Of a stretch of 32,903 nt of DNA, positions 6,648 through 15,543 are shown in pieces. The DNA is from a virus: positions 1 to 32,903 of IMG/VR virus record IMGVR_UViG_3300035672_000075; one strand, given 5' to 3'. The first letter of the stretch is position 1; each line of letters opens with the position of its first letter. Under the pieces are notes generated by a model, which searched no databases, was not told where the DNA came from, and saw only the letters and a program-made list of their open reading frames with translations. Made by a program: the position numbers and the translations under genes.

Positions 6648-6939
6648 ACCAATCAGCGTAACAGGCTTGCAGTGTGACACAACGGCTCCTACAGGCGTGC
6701 GTTATGACGGAGTGAGGGTTGAGGGTGCATTCATTGTCTTGCGCTTTCTAGACGAGCGCATACGCGAAGAACGCGCTAATGGATTCGTGACTGAATGGGT
6801 GTTGTACGTGGACAGATATTTCAGCAGTGACGGCAAAGAGGTCATGCGGGAATCAGGTGAGCTTGAACAAGCGATACGAGAAGAAAGAAAAACGCTTTGG
6901 GCTTCGATATGGGCCGGGGTGCTCAAGGTGATTGCTTAG
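6640..6939 (+). CDS. Hypothetical protein
   Basis: A 99-residue protein coupled to the preceding gene (8-base overlap, with GGAAAGA five bases upstream of the start). It contains a strand-rich middle (VRVEGAFIVLRFL, TEWVLYVDRYFSSDG) and a helical C-terminus (ELEQAIREERKTLWASIWAGVLKVIA). Not recognised. Its position between the DUF5681 gene and TerL suggests a packaging or late-regulatory role, but nothing in the sequence proves it. Confidence 0.6.
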   Translation: MNRPISVTGLQCDTTAPTGVRYDGVRVEGAFIVLRFLDERIREERANGFVTEWVLYVDRYFSSDGKEVMRESGELEQAIREERKTLWASIWAGVLKVIA

Positions 6940-7038
6940 CGTGAAGCCCGTACCCCCGGTCGAAAAAACCGGATTATTTGGGGAGGCTTGGAGCTGAGCA
7001 CCAACATCGAATTTCCAATTTTTTGAGAAATTCGCCTG

Positions 7039-7263
7039 TCACCCTTGCTGAGGCGGAACATCCGGAAATGTGCGGAGGTCACCTTGCACGTACTCGTGCT
7101 CAACGTTGCACACTTGGCACCGGATGCGGGTTGGGTTGAGGACCGTGAACGTTACCCGGTCGCCCTGACGTAATGGACGCTCATTCTCCCAAACATCACC
7201 AAGGACAATGGCGGTTCCACAATTGGCCGTTTTGCACTCAACTCCATAAGGAACATTTGGCAT
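7039..7263 (-). CDS. Small zinc-ribbon-like protein, probably leaderless
   Basis: A 74-residue protein with Cys10 and Cys15 (ECKTANC) and a second pair Cys49-x-x-Cys52 (RCQVC) around a strand-rich core (GDRVTFTVLNPTRIRC), the layout of a small zinc ribbon. It is the only minus-strand gene in the packaging block. A perfect TATAAT sits eight bases before its ATG with no room for a ribosome site, so the mRNA is probably leaderless. The same layout precedes the gene at 31317-31532. Expression independent of the late operon, perhaps in the lysogen, is likely. Function unknown. Confidence 0.65.
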   Translation of the reverse strand: MPNVPYGVECKTANCGTAIVLGDVWENERPLRQGDRVTFTVLNPTRIRCQVCNVEHEYVQGDLRTFPDVPPQQG

Positions 7264-7271
7264 AGCTGCGG

Positions 7272-7277
7272 ATTATA
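7272..7277 (-). promoter_or_regulatory. TATAAT -10 element of a leaderless gene
   Basis: The minus strand reads TATAATCCGCAGCTATG, placing the -10 box eight bases before the start codon, so transcription would begin at or near the ATG. No good -35 was found. Confidence 0.5.
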
Positions 7278-7342
7278 CGCTCCGCAAGATCACCAATGAA
7301 AAGCTTTTGCAATACGAGTATTAAGTTAGAGGAATAAAACAC

Positions 7343-7480
7343 ATGACACCAACAGACGCACTAATAGAGATTCAATCACTGCAAAGCCTAGTAAGTATGA
7401 ATGCCCTGACCCCTGAGCAGGCGCGTTCCGTCCAAGATGTAATCATTGCATCCCTTCTAAGCACCGAGAACCCTAAGTAA
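7343..7480 (+). CDS. Small hypothetical protein (45 aa)
   Basis: A short reading frame beginning MTPTDALIEIQSLQSL and ending STENPK. It is helical, with a proline-bounded turn (ALTPEQARSVQDVI). AGAGGA precedes the ATG by nine bases, a good ribosome site. The stop codon abuts the ATG at 7481. Function unknown, but the ribosome site and coupling support a real gene. Confidence 0.55.
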   Translation: MTPTDALIEIQSLQSLVSMNALTPEQARSVQDVIIASLLSTENPK

Positions 7481-7606
7481 ATGACCCTCAAGGACTGGAC
7501 TCACGCTCATACTCGAACCGCCATCGGTGCCCTGCTTGTGCTCGGCTGCTGGTGTTCCTGTTTGTGCATGAAACCCGCAACAAGGGTCAGGACATTGCGG
7601 AACTGA
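7481..7606 (+). CDS. Hydrophobic N-terminal frame, coupled or frameshifted
   Basis: This ATG frame runs 41 codons: MTLKDWTHAHTRTAIG, then the hydrophobic ALLVLGCWCSC, then a basic tail. Its first part looks like the missing N-terminus and membrane helix of the protein read from 7552 in the -1 frame. Two readings are possible: a single gene broken by a one-base deletion or joined by frameshifting, or a separate nested mini-protein with a lipobox-like LVLGC. The first seems more likely. Confidence 0.4.
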   Translation: MTLKDWTHAHTRTAIGALLVLGCWCSCLCMKPATRVRTLRN

Positions 7607-8148
7607 AAGCTTACATCGCTCAGCAAGAGACCGACCGCGCTAACCGGGACTCGGATAACAAAGCCGCTCTTGCTGCTGCCAATGTCCGGATTCAGTCGTT
7701 GGAGAATTTGAAACAGCAAGTGATTTCCCAACCTGCTACGGCTCCTCAGATCATTCACGATTACATTCCGACCTCGACCCCGATTCAGCAGACCGCGCCT
7801 GTCACACAAAGCACATTGCCTGACGCTCCGGTTGCAGTCCTGACCAAGAGGAATGAACAGGACCTGGCTGAGTTCGGGCTCACCTGTTCCCAATGCTCGA
7901 CGGAACGGGACGCTCTGAAAGCTACGGTCGCCACTCAAACGAAGGATATCCAGACTTTGACGGCTGAACGGGATAAAGCTCTTTCAACCGCTAACGGCGG
8001 TTCGATCTTCAAAAAGACTTTCACGGTCTTAAAACTTTCCGCGTGTGCGGGACTTGGCGCGGGAGCAGGCAGCACAGTTAAAAAGCCCGGTTCCGCTGCA
8101 ATAGGGGCAGCAGCCGGGGCAATCACTTGCTCCCTGATTGGACGCTAA
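7552..8148 (+). CDS. Coiled-coil protein with glycine-zipper tail
   Basis: A 198-residue frame starting at GTG with no ribosome site. Residues 1-60 form a coiled coil (NKGQDIAELKAYIAQQETD). A proline/threonine-rich linker (60-92), a CSQC pair (112-115), a second coil (ALKATVATQTKDIQTL) and a small-residue hydrophobic tail (AGLGAGAGST, SAAIGAAAGAI) follow. The missing start and membrane helix lie in the frame at 7481. The layout of membrane helix, coil and glycine zipper resembles envelope-spanning phage proteins; a spanin-like role is possible but the endolysin and holin lie elsewhere. The stop overlaps the next start (TAATG). Confidence 0.6.
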   Translation: MFLFVHETRNKGQDIAELKAYIAQQETDRANRDSDNKAALAAANVRIQSLENLKQQVISQPATAPQIIHDYIPTSTPIQQTAPVTQSTLPDAPVAVLTKRNEQDLAEFGLTCSQCSTERDALKATVATQTKDIQTLTAERDKALSTANGGSIFKKTFTVLKLSACAGLGAGAGSTVKKPGSAAIGAAAGAITCSLIGR

Positions 8149-8309
8149 TGAAAACAATTACACCAGAACAACTGACCGCTCTGATTAAGTCAACGGGCTT
8201 CAGCCTCATCCCCTTGGCTGAGGAGCTGAACCGCTTCTTTGCCGCTCCCGAGTTGTCCGAAGAAGAGTTCGCTGAGCTTTTTAGAAATCTGGATTTGAAG
8301 TTTCTGTGA
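8148..8309 (+). CDS. Small acidic hypothetical protein
   Basis: A 53-residue helical acidic protein (TPEQLTALIKS, LAEELNRFF, SEEEFAELFRNL). The ATG at 8148 overlaps the previous stop by one base, and its own stop overlaps the GTG start of the large terminase (GTGA). Tight coupling on both sides suggests a packaging accessory, but the family is unknown. Confidence 0.6.
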   Translation: MKTITPEQLTALIKSTGFSLIPLAEELNRFFAAPELSEEEFAELFRNLDLKFL

Positions 8310-9979
8310 TAGACCTCTCCACAATTGATTTATCGAAACTGACCGACGAAGAAAAGTCAGAGCTTGACCATCTCATCGAACAAGACCGTATATCGGAACT
8401 CTCGGGAGACCTGTATCAATTTTTCCTCGAAGCATGGAAAATTCTTGAGCCTAACACTCCGCTCCAACCCTCATGGCATTACAAATACATTTGCGAATGG
8501 CTCATTCTCGTTGGCACCGGGAAGTTCCGGGAACGCTTTCCTCACGCTGAGGGCTTAATCATCAATGTTCCGCCTCGCTCCGCCAAATCGACTCTGATTT
8601 CGATTATCTTTCCGGCTTGGTGCTGGATTGCGAACCCTACGCACCGTTTCATTTGCGCCTCATACGCGCTCAAGCTTGCGGAAGATCAATCCATCAAGAG
8701 ACGCGCTCTCATCCTGTCGAGTTGGTATCAGCAACGTTGGGGCAAGAAGTTTGTTCTTCGCGAGGATCAAAACACAAAAGCTGAATTTTATAACGATAAG
8801 ACCGGGCAAATGATTTGCGCCTCGGTCGGCTCGAACCTGATGGGCAAGGGCGGCAACATCCTCATCCTTGACGATCCTCTCGACCCCGAGCAAGCCGCCT
8901 CGGATGCTGAACGAAATGCCGCGAACAAATGGTTTGAAGGAACGTTCTGGTCCCGCGCTAACGATCACTCGAAAGACGTTTTCATTATCGTCATGCAACG
9001 GTTGCATGAGGACGATGTCACCGGGAATCAACTTCTCAAAAATAAAGATTGTGTGCCCGGTCAAGAGAACTGGATACATGTGAAGATTCCGCTTGAGGCT
9101 GAGGATGACACTGAGATTGTGTATCCGGTCTCGAAAGAGAAATTCATTCGTCCCAAGGGCGACATTCTCAACCCAGACCGCAACACTCCAATCGTTTTGG
9201 CTGCTCTGAAGAAAAAGCCCAAGGTCTTCGCTGGTCAGTTCCAGCAGCGTCCGGCTCCGGCTGAGGGAAACATAATCAAGCGCACTTGGATTCGTTATTG
9301 GGGAGACCCAAGCAATACAGAAAGTCCAGTATTACCGGAAAAATTCGACCGCGGACTCCAATCATGGGACTGTTCGTTCAAGGGTAATGCTAAATCTGAT
9401 TACGTGTCCGGACTGGTCGTCGGTGTCAAAGGCTCGAATCGTTTTCTCGTTGACCGTCGATACAAGCAGATGTCTTTTCCGGAGACCGTCAAAGCGATTC
9501 TGATGACTACCGAAAAACATCCATGGGCTAAGGAAATTTGTATCGAGGACAAAGCCAATGGGCCGGCAATCATCGACTCACTGAAGCAGCAGATGACCGG
9601 AGTCATTGCGATTAACCCCAGAGGCGATAAGAAAGAACGTCTCGAAAATGCCTCTCTGTCATTGGAGTCCGGCAACTGGTATTTTCCGCATCCGTCAAAG
9701 GCTCCGTGGGTCGAGGAATTTATTGAGAACCTCGTCACGTTTCCTAACGCTCGTCATGACGACGATTGCGATGCTTGGTCGCAAGCTGAGAATCGTATCG
9801 GTCAAAAGGGCGGACCATCTGCATTCCTCGAAGCGTATGACCGGATGCTCAAAAAGAAAGCCGCTCCTGTCACTGTCCTGCCTCCCGACGAAATCCCCGT
9901 TGAAGATATTCCCGCGCCCGGTGTTCAAGTTCCCATCCTCCAAGCCGACCGCAAGCTCTTAGCCGGAGAAACGCGCTAA
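8306..9979 (+). CDS. terL: Terminase large subunit
   Basis: A 557-residue DNA-packaging motor with ATPase and nuclease domains. Walker A is PPRSAKST (89-96, with alanine where glycine is common). Walker B is ILILDDP (185-191). A coupling motif VMQRLHEDD (229-237) follows. The RNase H-like nuclease shows an acidic triad in SWDCSFKG (Asp355), CIEDKANG (Glu414/Asp415) and HDDDCDA (485-487). It translocates DNA into procapsids through the portal and cuts concatemers. The GTG start at 8306 overlaps the preceding stop. The stop at 9977-9979 is followed at once by the recurrent CCCCGTATCTATC motif and then the portal gene. Confidence 0.95.
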   Translation: MIDLSTIDLSKLTDEEKSELDHLIEQDRISELSGDLYQFFLEAWKILEPNTPLQPSWHYKYICEWLILVGTGKFRERFPHAEGLIINVPPRSAKSTLISIIFPAWCWIANPTHRFICASYALKLAEDQSIKRRALILSSWYQQRWGKKFVLREDQNTKAEFYNDKTGQMICASVGSNLMGKGGNILILDDPLDPEQAASDAERNAANKWFEGTFWSRANDHSKDVFIIVMQRLHEDDVTGNQLLKNKDCVPGQENWIHVKIPLEAEDDTEIVYPVSKEKFIRPKGDILNPDRNTPIVLAALKKKPKVFAGQFQQRPAPAEGNIIKRTWIRYWGDPSNTESPVLPEKFDRGLQSWDCSFKGNAKSDYVSGLVVGVKGSNRFLVDRRYKQMSFPETVKAILMTTEKHPWAKEICIEDKANGPAIIDSLKQQMTGVIAINPRGDKKERLENASLSLESGNWYFPHPSKAPWVEEFIENLVTFPNARHDDDCDAWSQAENRIGQKGGPSAFLEAYDRMLKKKAAPVTVLPPDEIPVEDIPAPGVQVPILQADRKLLAGETR

Positions 9980-9992
9980 CCCCGTATCTATC
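9980..9992 (+). promoter_or_regulatory. Recurrent motif copy before portal
   Basis: CCCCGTATCTATC begins at the base after the terL stop and ends 31 bases before the portal ATG. The same 11-12 bases recur at 17370, 28981 and 31157. No shared -35 was found upstream of the copies. A phage-specific promoter core or processing site is inferred. Confidence 0.55.
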
Positions 9993-10023
9993 TGATGTAA
10001 CTCCATGAAACCAAGGTTCGTTA

Positions 10024-11625
10024 ATGGCTGGTAAAACCAATATCGACCCCGGCGTCGTTGCGCGTCTCGCGGGTCAATCAAATACACAATCGAACAATCC
10101 AGCCGACAACTGGTTTCCTCCTCTCGCTCCGATGAGTGTAGTCGCACCGAAGGAAAGCCCCGCTCGTGTTTTCGATTACGCGACGGGAGTAAATCTCACT
10201 ATCAATCCCCGTCCTGACGAAGCTGTCACTTATGAGCACATGCGTTTTGTTGCTGAGGAATGCACTCTCGCCAAAATGGCGATTGAAACCCGCAAAGACC
10301 AGCTCGGTAAACAGCGTTGGGACATTCGTTACAAGCCTGAAGAGGTTGAAGGCAAAACTTCCAAGCAGCGCAAGGAAATGACGGCTGCTGACCCGCGCCT
10401 GAAAGAGGTCCGCGGCTTCTTCCGTTATCCGGACAAAGAACTCCCTTGGGATGCTTGGCTCCGCAAACTCATTCATGAGGTTCTTGTCACTGATGCGCCT
10501 GCTCTTGAAATGAACAGGACGTTCGGCAAAAAGCCCAATCGTCTTTTGATCGTTGATGGAACCACGATCACGCGCAAAATCGCTTTGGACGGCACAACTC
10601 CGCAATCGCCTAACGTCGCGTATCAACAAATTATCAAAGGCGTTCCATACGCGGAATTTACGACCGATGAATTGATCTTTCGTCCGCGCAACCCTCGCGT
10701 CAACAAGCTTTATGGCTTTAGTCCGACTGAGCAAATCATTTTTCAAGCGAACATGATTATGCGTCGTGAGCTGTCCAAGCTCAATTACTACACCGAGGGC
10801 AACTTACCTCCGGCTCTCGCCTCAGTCAGCAAGGATTGGAGCGCTGACCAAATCGGTGAGTTTCAAGCCAAGTTTGACGCTATCAACCAAGGCGACCTTG
10901 GAGCGATGCGTCGTTTGCAGTTCATTCCTGAAATTTCCAATCTGTACCTCCTCAAAGAGGCGGTACTCAAAGACGACGCGGACGAATGGTTCGCGAGACT
11001 CGTCATGTATGCGTTCTCTCTGCCTCCGACCGCGCTGACAAAGCAGATGAATCGCGCAACGGCGGAACAAGCTGCTGAGTCCGCTGAAGACGAAGGGCTC
11101 GCCCCGCTTATGAACTGGGTCTCCGACCTGATGACCTATGTCATCGAGAAATTCTTCGGTTACACGGATTTGGAATTTATTTGGATTCAAGAACGCATCC
11201 TCGACCCGAAGGAACAAGCCGACACACTGAAAATTCTGGTTGACGAAGGCGTAATGAATCGCAACCAAGCCGCTGAAAAGCTTGGTCTCGACCCAATCGA
11301 GGGCGGAGATGTTTACACAGTCGCCACAAGTAACGGTCCTATTCCTCTTGAGGAAGCGGTCATGAGCACCGCTGACAAGCAAGACGCGGGAATCATACCA
11401 ACTCCGCCTAAGCCGGGAGTTCCGGTACCGAATGAAAACGTTCCTGACCCGGCACCTGATAAAGCAAGTGGTGAACCAACCGTTTCGCCTGAGAAGCCGG
11501 ACGCGAAGAAAACATTACGCAACGAAATAGCAAAGCACCTGAGTGAGATTTACGAGGACTTAAATCCCGAACTGAGAGACCCGGTCATCGCGGCAAAGCT
11601 GTTGGAACTGGAACGTAATGGCTAA
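10024..11625 (+). CDS. Portal protein
   Basis: A 533-residue protein with the marks of a portal: a conserved N-terminal region (VTYEHMRFVAEECTLAKMAI), the YGFSPTEQIIFQANMIMRRE stem region (229-248) and the FSLPPTALTKQMNRATAEQA segment typical of HK97-like portals. The C-terminal tail is proline- and charge-rich and probably disordered. It forms the dodecameric ring at the packaging vertex and docks TerL and the connectors. It overlaps the next gene by eight bases and follows a copy of the recurrent motif. Confidence 0.9.
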   Translation: MAGKTNIDPGVVARLAGQSNTQSNNPADNWFPPLAPMSVVAPKESPARVFDYATGVNLTINPRPDEAVTYEHMRFVAEECTLAKMAIETRKDQLGKQRWDIRYKPEEVEGKTSKQRKEMTAADPRLKEVRGFFRYPDKELPWDAWLRKLIHEVLVTDAPALEMNRTFGKKPNRLLIVDGTTITRKIALDGTTPQSPNVAYQQIIKGVPYAEFTTDELIFRPRNPRVNKLYGFSPTEQIIFQANMIMRRELSKLNYYTEGNLPPALASVSKDWSADQIGEFQAKFDAINQGDLGAMRRLQFIPEISNLYLLKEAVLKDDADEWFARLVMYAFSLPPTALTKQMNRATAEQAAESAEDEGLAPLMNWVSDLMTYVIEKFFGYTDLEFIWIQERILDPKEQADTLKILVDEGVMNRNQAAEKLGLDPIEGGDVYTVATSNGPIPLEEAVMSTADKQDAGIIPTPPKPGVPVPNENVPDPAPDKASGEPTVSPEKPDAKKTLRNEIAKHLSEIYEDLNPELRDPVIAAKLLELERNG

Positions 11626-12433
11626 GACCGTTTCTGTTTCAGGTTCCGCAACAACTCCGGCAAAACGAAAAGCTGAACGCGCTGTCGCAATCGCCCTCAA
11701 GAAGCAATTCAAGACGACAAAAGAGAACGTCGTCCCCAAGATGGTGAAGAAGTACAAAGCCATCATTGAAAAACACCGCAAGGGTTTGAACGACGAAGCG
11801 GATTTTGTTCTTAAACAACTTGACCTGACTGATTGGGTTGAGCTGGTCGAGACCATCTCCGGTTCTCTTAGTGACGCTGAGCAAGATGCTGCCAAGCGAG
11901 CTTTGACCTCACTCAAGGTCACCGATACGGATCTTTTTGACAAGGTTAGCGAGACAGCGGTCTCCGCTGCTGAGAACCGCGCTGCTGAACTCGTCGGCAT
12001 GAAATGGAACGGAGACAAGCTTGTCCCGAATCCTTCAGCCGACATGGCGATTACGGAGAGCACAAGGAACGGTATTCGGCAGTTAGTCGTTAAGTCGCTT
12101 ACCGATGGGCTCACCGTGGACCAGTTCGCCAATGAGCTTGAGAGTTCATATCAATTCTCCAACCTCAGAGCGGAAACGATAGCACGAACCGAGTTAGCGT
12201 CCGCTCACGTTCAAGGCACCCTCACGGCTTGGAAAAGCTCCGGGTTGGTCGAGGGCAAACGTTGGTTATTGGGCTCGGAACATCCCGGCATTGAAGACGA
12301 GTGCGACCAGAACGAGGCGGATGGGGTCATCGACCTTGATGACGTTTTTTCATCCGGCGATGACGGTCCTCCCGCGCACCCGAATTGTGTTTGTGCGGTC
12401 GTATCGAGTTTGAAAGTGGCAAAGGAAGAGTAA
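11618..12433 (+). CDS. Mu gpF-like head morphogenesis protein
   Basis: A 271-residue minor head protein. The C-terminal domain contains AETIARTELASAHVQGTLTAWKSSG (186-210), then a KRWLLG strand, CDQNEADG and HPNCVCAVV, the signature of phage Mu F-like (SPP1 gp7) proteins. The N-terminal half is a charged helical arm. Such proteins sit inside the procapsid near the portal and help DNA delivery or assembly. It overlaps the portal and protease genes at either end, as expected for a translationally coupled head operon. Confidence 0.85.
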   Translation: MAKTVSVSGSATTPAKRKAERAVAIALKKQFKTTKENVVPKMVKKYKAIIEKHRKGLNDEADFVLKQLDLTDWVELVETISGSLSDAEQDAAKRALTSLKVTDTDLFDKVSETAVSAAENRAAELVGMKWNGDKLVPNPSADMAITESTRNGIRQLVVKSLTDGLTVDQFANELESSYQFSNLRAETIARTELASAHVQGTLTAWKSSGLVEGKRWLLGSEHPGIEDECDQNEADGVIDLDDVFSSGDDGPPAHPNCVCAVVSSLKVAKEE

Positions 12434-13761
12434 TGGCAAATATTTTAGACAAACTATTTTTACCGATTCGGAAGATTGATACAAAAAACCGAATCGTTTA
12501 TGGCGTTTTGGCCGCTGAGGTTCCAGACCGTACGAATGAAATTCTCGACTATGACGGCTCAAAGAAGGCTATCGAAGCATGGCGAGACACCGCAATCAAG
12601 AACACTGGCGGCAAGTCACAAGGCAATCTCCGTGTCATGCACACTGACAAAGTCGCTGGAAAGTTCACCGACATCACGTTCGATGACAATTCCAAAGAGG
12701 TCCTATGCGCTGCCAAAGTGGTTGACGATGCCGAATGGAAACTCGTTGAAGAGGGAGCGTACACCGGATTTTCGGTTGGTGCTCGTGTTGGCAAGCGCGA
12801 AAAAGACGCGACGAATCCCAAGCTAACCCGCTGGACTATCGGAACGATGGTCGAAGGAAGTCTCGTCGATCTTCCATGTATTCCGACTGCAACGTTCGAT
12901 GTGATGAAGGGTGACACCCTTGTTGAAGCGCGGCAATTCAAGATTCACCCGCTCGATAAACAATCTTCGTATCTATCGTCAGTGACACACGACTTCAAAA
13001 CAGTTTTCAAAACGGTTTTTCCGTCTCTGGACAAGATTGGCTCCGCTGACCGCTCCATTGGAGTGCTCAGAACGATTGCTCAATCAGCCGGAATAAAGAA
13101 ATCGCTATGGGATGCAAGCGACCTATGTTGCGTGCTCATGACTGTAAACCGAATCCGTTTGAACTTAACGGCTGAGGCACAGGTCGAGGGCGATGGCTCG
13201 CCGATCCCCGAGGAACTCCGTAGCTGGTTGGACTCTGGCGCAAAGCTTCTGCAAGACCTGATTAGCGAGGAAGCCGCTGAGCTTACTCAAGACGCTCCTG
13301 TAGTCCCGGTTGTTGAAGTGGATATTTCCACTTACTCCGACACAAAGATTGATGCAAAGAAAAACGACACCAACGAGGTAAAGAAAATGGTTGATGAAAC
13401 AGTAAAGGTCGAAGAGACCAAAAAGAATGAACAGTCCGAAACGAAAGTCGAACAAACGGACGTAAACAAATCGTTGGATGTGGCTACCAAAAAGTTTGAT
13501 GAGGCTGTTAGCACACTGGGAAAGAAGGCTGAAGAGCAGGACATCGCTATCAAAAGTCTTACCGAACTGGTTCAGACCGTGGTTGAGGTACTCAAGGTTA
13601 CTCCAATGCCGACAAAGAGCTTTTCACCGCAAGCGGTTGCAGTGAGCAAGGCTCAAGACGGAGTGGATGCCACTAAGAACACCGAGACACCGAACGACGC
13701 ACGAAGCGCGTTCAAAGCGGCCCTTGCTCCTGAGAATGCAAAGTCGATTTTTCCTCGATAA
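12433..13761 (+). CDS. XkdF-like prohead protease with fused scaffold
   Basis: This 442-residue protein has an N-terminal protease-like domain. RIVYGVLAAEVPDRTNEILDY, then a His in NLRVMHTDKVAGK and GFSVGARV (about 113-120) are the marks of XkdF-type prohead proteases, with His and Ser as likely catalytic residues. From about residue 300 it becomes a charged coiled coil (DETVKVEETKKNEQ, FDEAVSTLGKKAEEQDIAIK), typical of a scaffolding region, and ends in a short conserved tail. A protease-scaffold fusion would shape the procapsid and then digest itself. AAGGAAGAG precedes the ATG, which overlaps the previous stop. Confidence 0.85.
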   Translation: MANILDKLFLPIRKIDTKNRIVYGVLAAEVPDRTNEILDYDGSKKAIEAWRDTAIKNTGGKSQGNLRVMHTDKVAGKFTDITFDDNSKEVLCAAKVVDDAEWKLVEEGAYTGFSVGARVGKREKDATNPKLTRWTIGTMVEGSLVDLPCIPTATFDVMKGDTLVEARQFKIHPLDKQSSYLSSVTHDFKTVFKTVFPSLDKIGSADRSIGVLRTIAQSAGIKKSLWDASDLCCVLMTVNRIRLNLTAEAQVEGDGSPIPEELRSWLDSGAKLLQDLISEEAAELTQDAPVVPVVEVDISTYSDTKIDAKKNDTNEVKKMVDETVKVEETKKNEQSETKVEQTDVNKSLDVATKKFDEAVSTLGKKAEEQDIAIKSLTELVQTVVEVLKVTPMPTKSFSPQAVAVSKAQDGVDATKNTETPNDARSAFKAALAPENAKSIFPR

Positions 13762-13841
13762 GCATTTCCAGATTCGCGAGTACGCAACGCGGCTCAACAC
13801 TAGCAGTAACAAAACACAAATCTCATTAAAGGCTTTTATAT

Positions 13842-15311
13842 ATGTCTAATATCACCGAACAAACCGAGTACATGCGCAAAGCGATGGAACTCGTTCAGAA
13901 GGCTTCATGGACTCAGAATACGGGCTTGGTTGAATTCAACCTTGAGCGTCCTGCAAAGTTCTTGGTTCCCGTTCTGACTCCACTTCGTAACAAGATTGCC
14001 CGTGTCAAGACCACAGGCGGAACACAAGCGAACTGGAAAGCAATCACTTCTCTCGATACGTCGAATTTTGAAGCAGTCGTAAGCGAAGGCAACCGTGGTG
14101 CTGAAATTACGCCTCAGGTCACTAACTACGCTGCAAGCTTTGTCGGCATCGGTCTTGATTCCAGTTTCACTTTTGAAGCTGAGTACGCTGCTGAGGGCTT
14201 TGACGATGTCCGGGCTCGTAACAGCGAACAACTGCTCAAGCAGACAATGATTAAGGAAGAGTCTTACATCCTTGGTGGTCTCGGAACTTTTGGTCTAGGT
14301 ACGACACCAACCCCAGTTGCGGCTCTTGCCGGAACTTCACTGGTACCCGGTGCTTTGACTGACGCTACGGCTTACACTCTCTATTGCGTAGCTCTTTCCC
14401 TAGCCGGACTGAGCCGCTCGACAATTGCAGGTGGACTGCCCGGTCAACTAACGAAGAATAATGCTGACGGCTCCGTTGACACCATCGGTGGTGGAAACGC
14501 GAAAGTCTCTGCTGTTTCCAATACCGTAACAACCTCGTCCGCTGGTCATAACCTGACTGTCACCGGAACTGTAACCGCTGTTCCCGGTGCTGCTGGATAT
14601 GCTTGGTACATTGGCACGTCAGCCTCAACCGCTGCACTTGCGCAGATCACCACAACCAACACGGTGACAATTGCTGCTGTTCCAGCCGGAACGCAGAAGG
14701 CAAACGATGCAAAGCTTGGCACGGATTTCTCTGCTAACGCTCTTGTGTTTGACGGCTTACTGTCTCAGGCTGCAAAGTCTGGAAGCAATGCCTATCTGAA
14801 GTCCCTTGACGGTGCAACTCTCACCAGTGATGGCGCGGGCGGAATCGTTGAGATAGACGCGGCTCTCAAAGCTCAGTGGGACCAGAACCGTTTGTCTCCA
14901 ACTGTGATTTATGTCTCCTCGCAAGAGGCGCAAAACATCAACAAGAAAATCATCGCTAATGGCGGAGCCCCGCTGTTCCGCTTTAACGAAAATGGTGGTG
15001 GTGTAACCCTCACTGCTGGTTCTGTTGTTGGAAGTTATCTGAACAAGTTCTCAATGGGAGCTGGTCAGGTTATTCCGATTCAGCTTCACCCGAACGTACC
15101 AGCCGGAACAATCCTGATGGTGACGGAAGAATTGCCTTACCCAGTTAGCAACGTGGACAACGTTATTCAGATGAAGCTCCGCAAGGATTACTTCATGCAG
15201 GAATGGCCCGTTGTTTCCCGTAAGCGCGGATTCGGTGTGTACTTCGATGGTGTGTTACAGCACTATGCTCCGTTCTCCATGTGTGTAATCTCCAACATAG
15301 CCAACGGCTAA
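13842..15311 (+). CDS. Major capsid protein with inserted Ig-like domain
   Basis: This 489-residue protein follows the protease-scaffold and is the major capsid protein, probably of the HK97 fold. The N-terminal arm (1-60), a helix near QLLKQTMIKEESYILGG (130-146) and a C-terminal end rich in strands (FMQEWPVVSRKRGFGVYFDG) are shell-like. Residues about 155-290 are an insert of small, Thr/Val-rich residues: TVTTSSAGHNLTVTGTV and AAGYAWYIGTS look like an Ig- or FN3-type sandwich that would project from the shell. AAAGG nine bases before the ATG supports the start. It would form hexamers and pentamers of the head. Confidence 0.85.
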   Translation: MSNITEQTEYMRKAMELVQKASWTQNTGLVEFNLERPAKFLVPVLTPLRNKIARVKTTGGTQANWKAITSLDTSNFEAVVSEGNRGAEITPQVTNYAASFVGIGLDSSFTFEAEYAAEGFDDVRARNSEQLLKQTMIKEESYILGGLGTFGLGTTPTPVAALAGTSLVPGALTDATAYTLYCVALSLAGLSRSTIAGGLPGQLTKNNADGSVDTIGGGNAKVSAVSNTVTTSSAGHNLTVTGTVTAVPGAAGYAWYIGTSASTAALAQITTTNTVTIAAVPAGTQKANDAKLGTDFSANALVFDGLLSQAAKSGSNAYLKSLDGATLTSDGAGGIVEIDAALKAQWDQNRLSPTVIYVSSQEAQNINKKIIANGGAPLFRFNENGGGVTLTAGSVVGSYLNKFSMGAGQVIPIQLHPNVPAGTILMVTEELPYPVSNVDNVIQMKLRKDYFMQEWPVVSRKRGFGVYFDGVLQHYAPFSMCVISNIANG

Positions 15312-15543
15312 ATCAACAAATGGGGCTCTCGAAACTGGGAGCCCCAAAAACTTTGAGTATTAAATCCTCGACATGTTGGACATCGGCATGTCAGCTAGGG
15401 CTTGTAATGCTATCCGCAACATAACCCCGCCTGACATTCCTTCATTTTCCGCATCTCGGAACGGAATCAATTCATGACTTCATTTACACCAAATCTCAAT
15501 TTGGGCAAACCCGATCACGATTGCGAATGTGGGTTCTTAAGAT
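15312..15543 (+). other. Post-capsid gap with hairpin and tiny frames
   Basis: TGGGGCTC (15321-15328) pairs with GAGCCCCA (15339-15346), but A-rich rather than T-rich sequence follows, so it may stabilise capsid mRNA rather than terminate it. GACATG and CATGTC form a second small hairpin near 15370-15393. Two coupled tiny frames (15373-15477 and 15474-15584, the latter with GGAA before its ATG and a CEC triplet) are possible mini-genes but weakly supported. Confidence 0.45.

Noticed and set aside
10078-10746. Minus-strand open frame of 222 codons in the portal gene
   Set aside because: Shadow of the portal reading frame; no homology-like pattern or ribosome site.
12968-12978. CGTATCTATC inside the protease gene as another motif copy
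   Set aside because: It lacks the leading CCC, lies inside coding sequence and encodes ordinary residues; likely chance.
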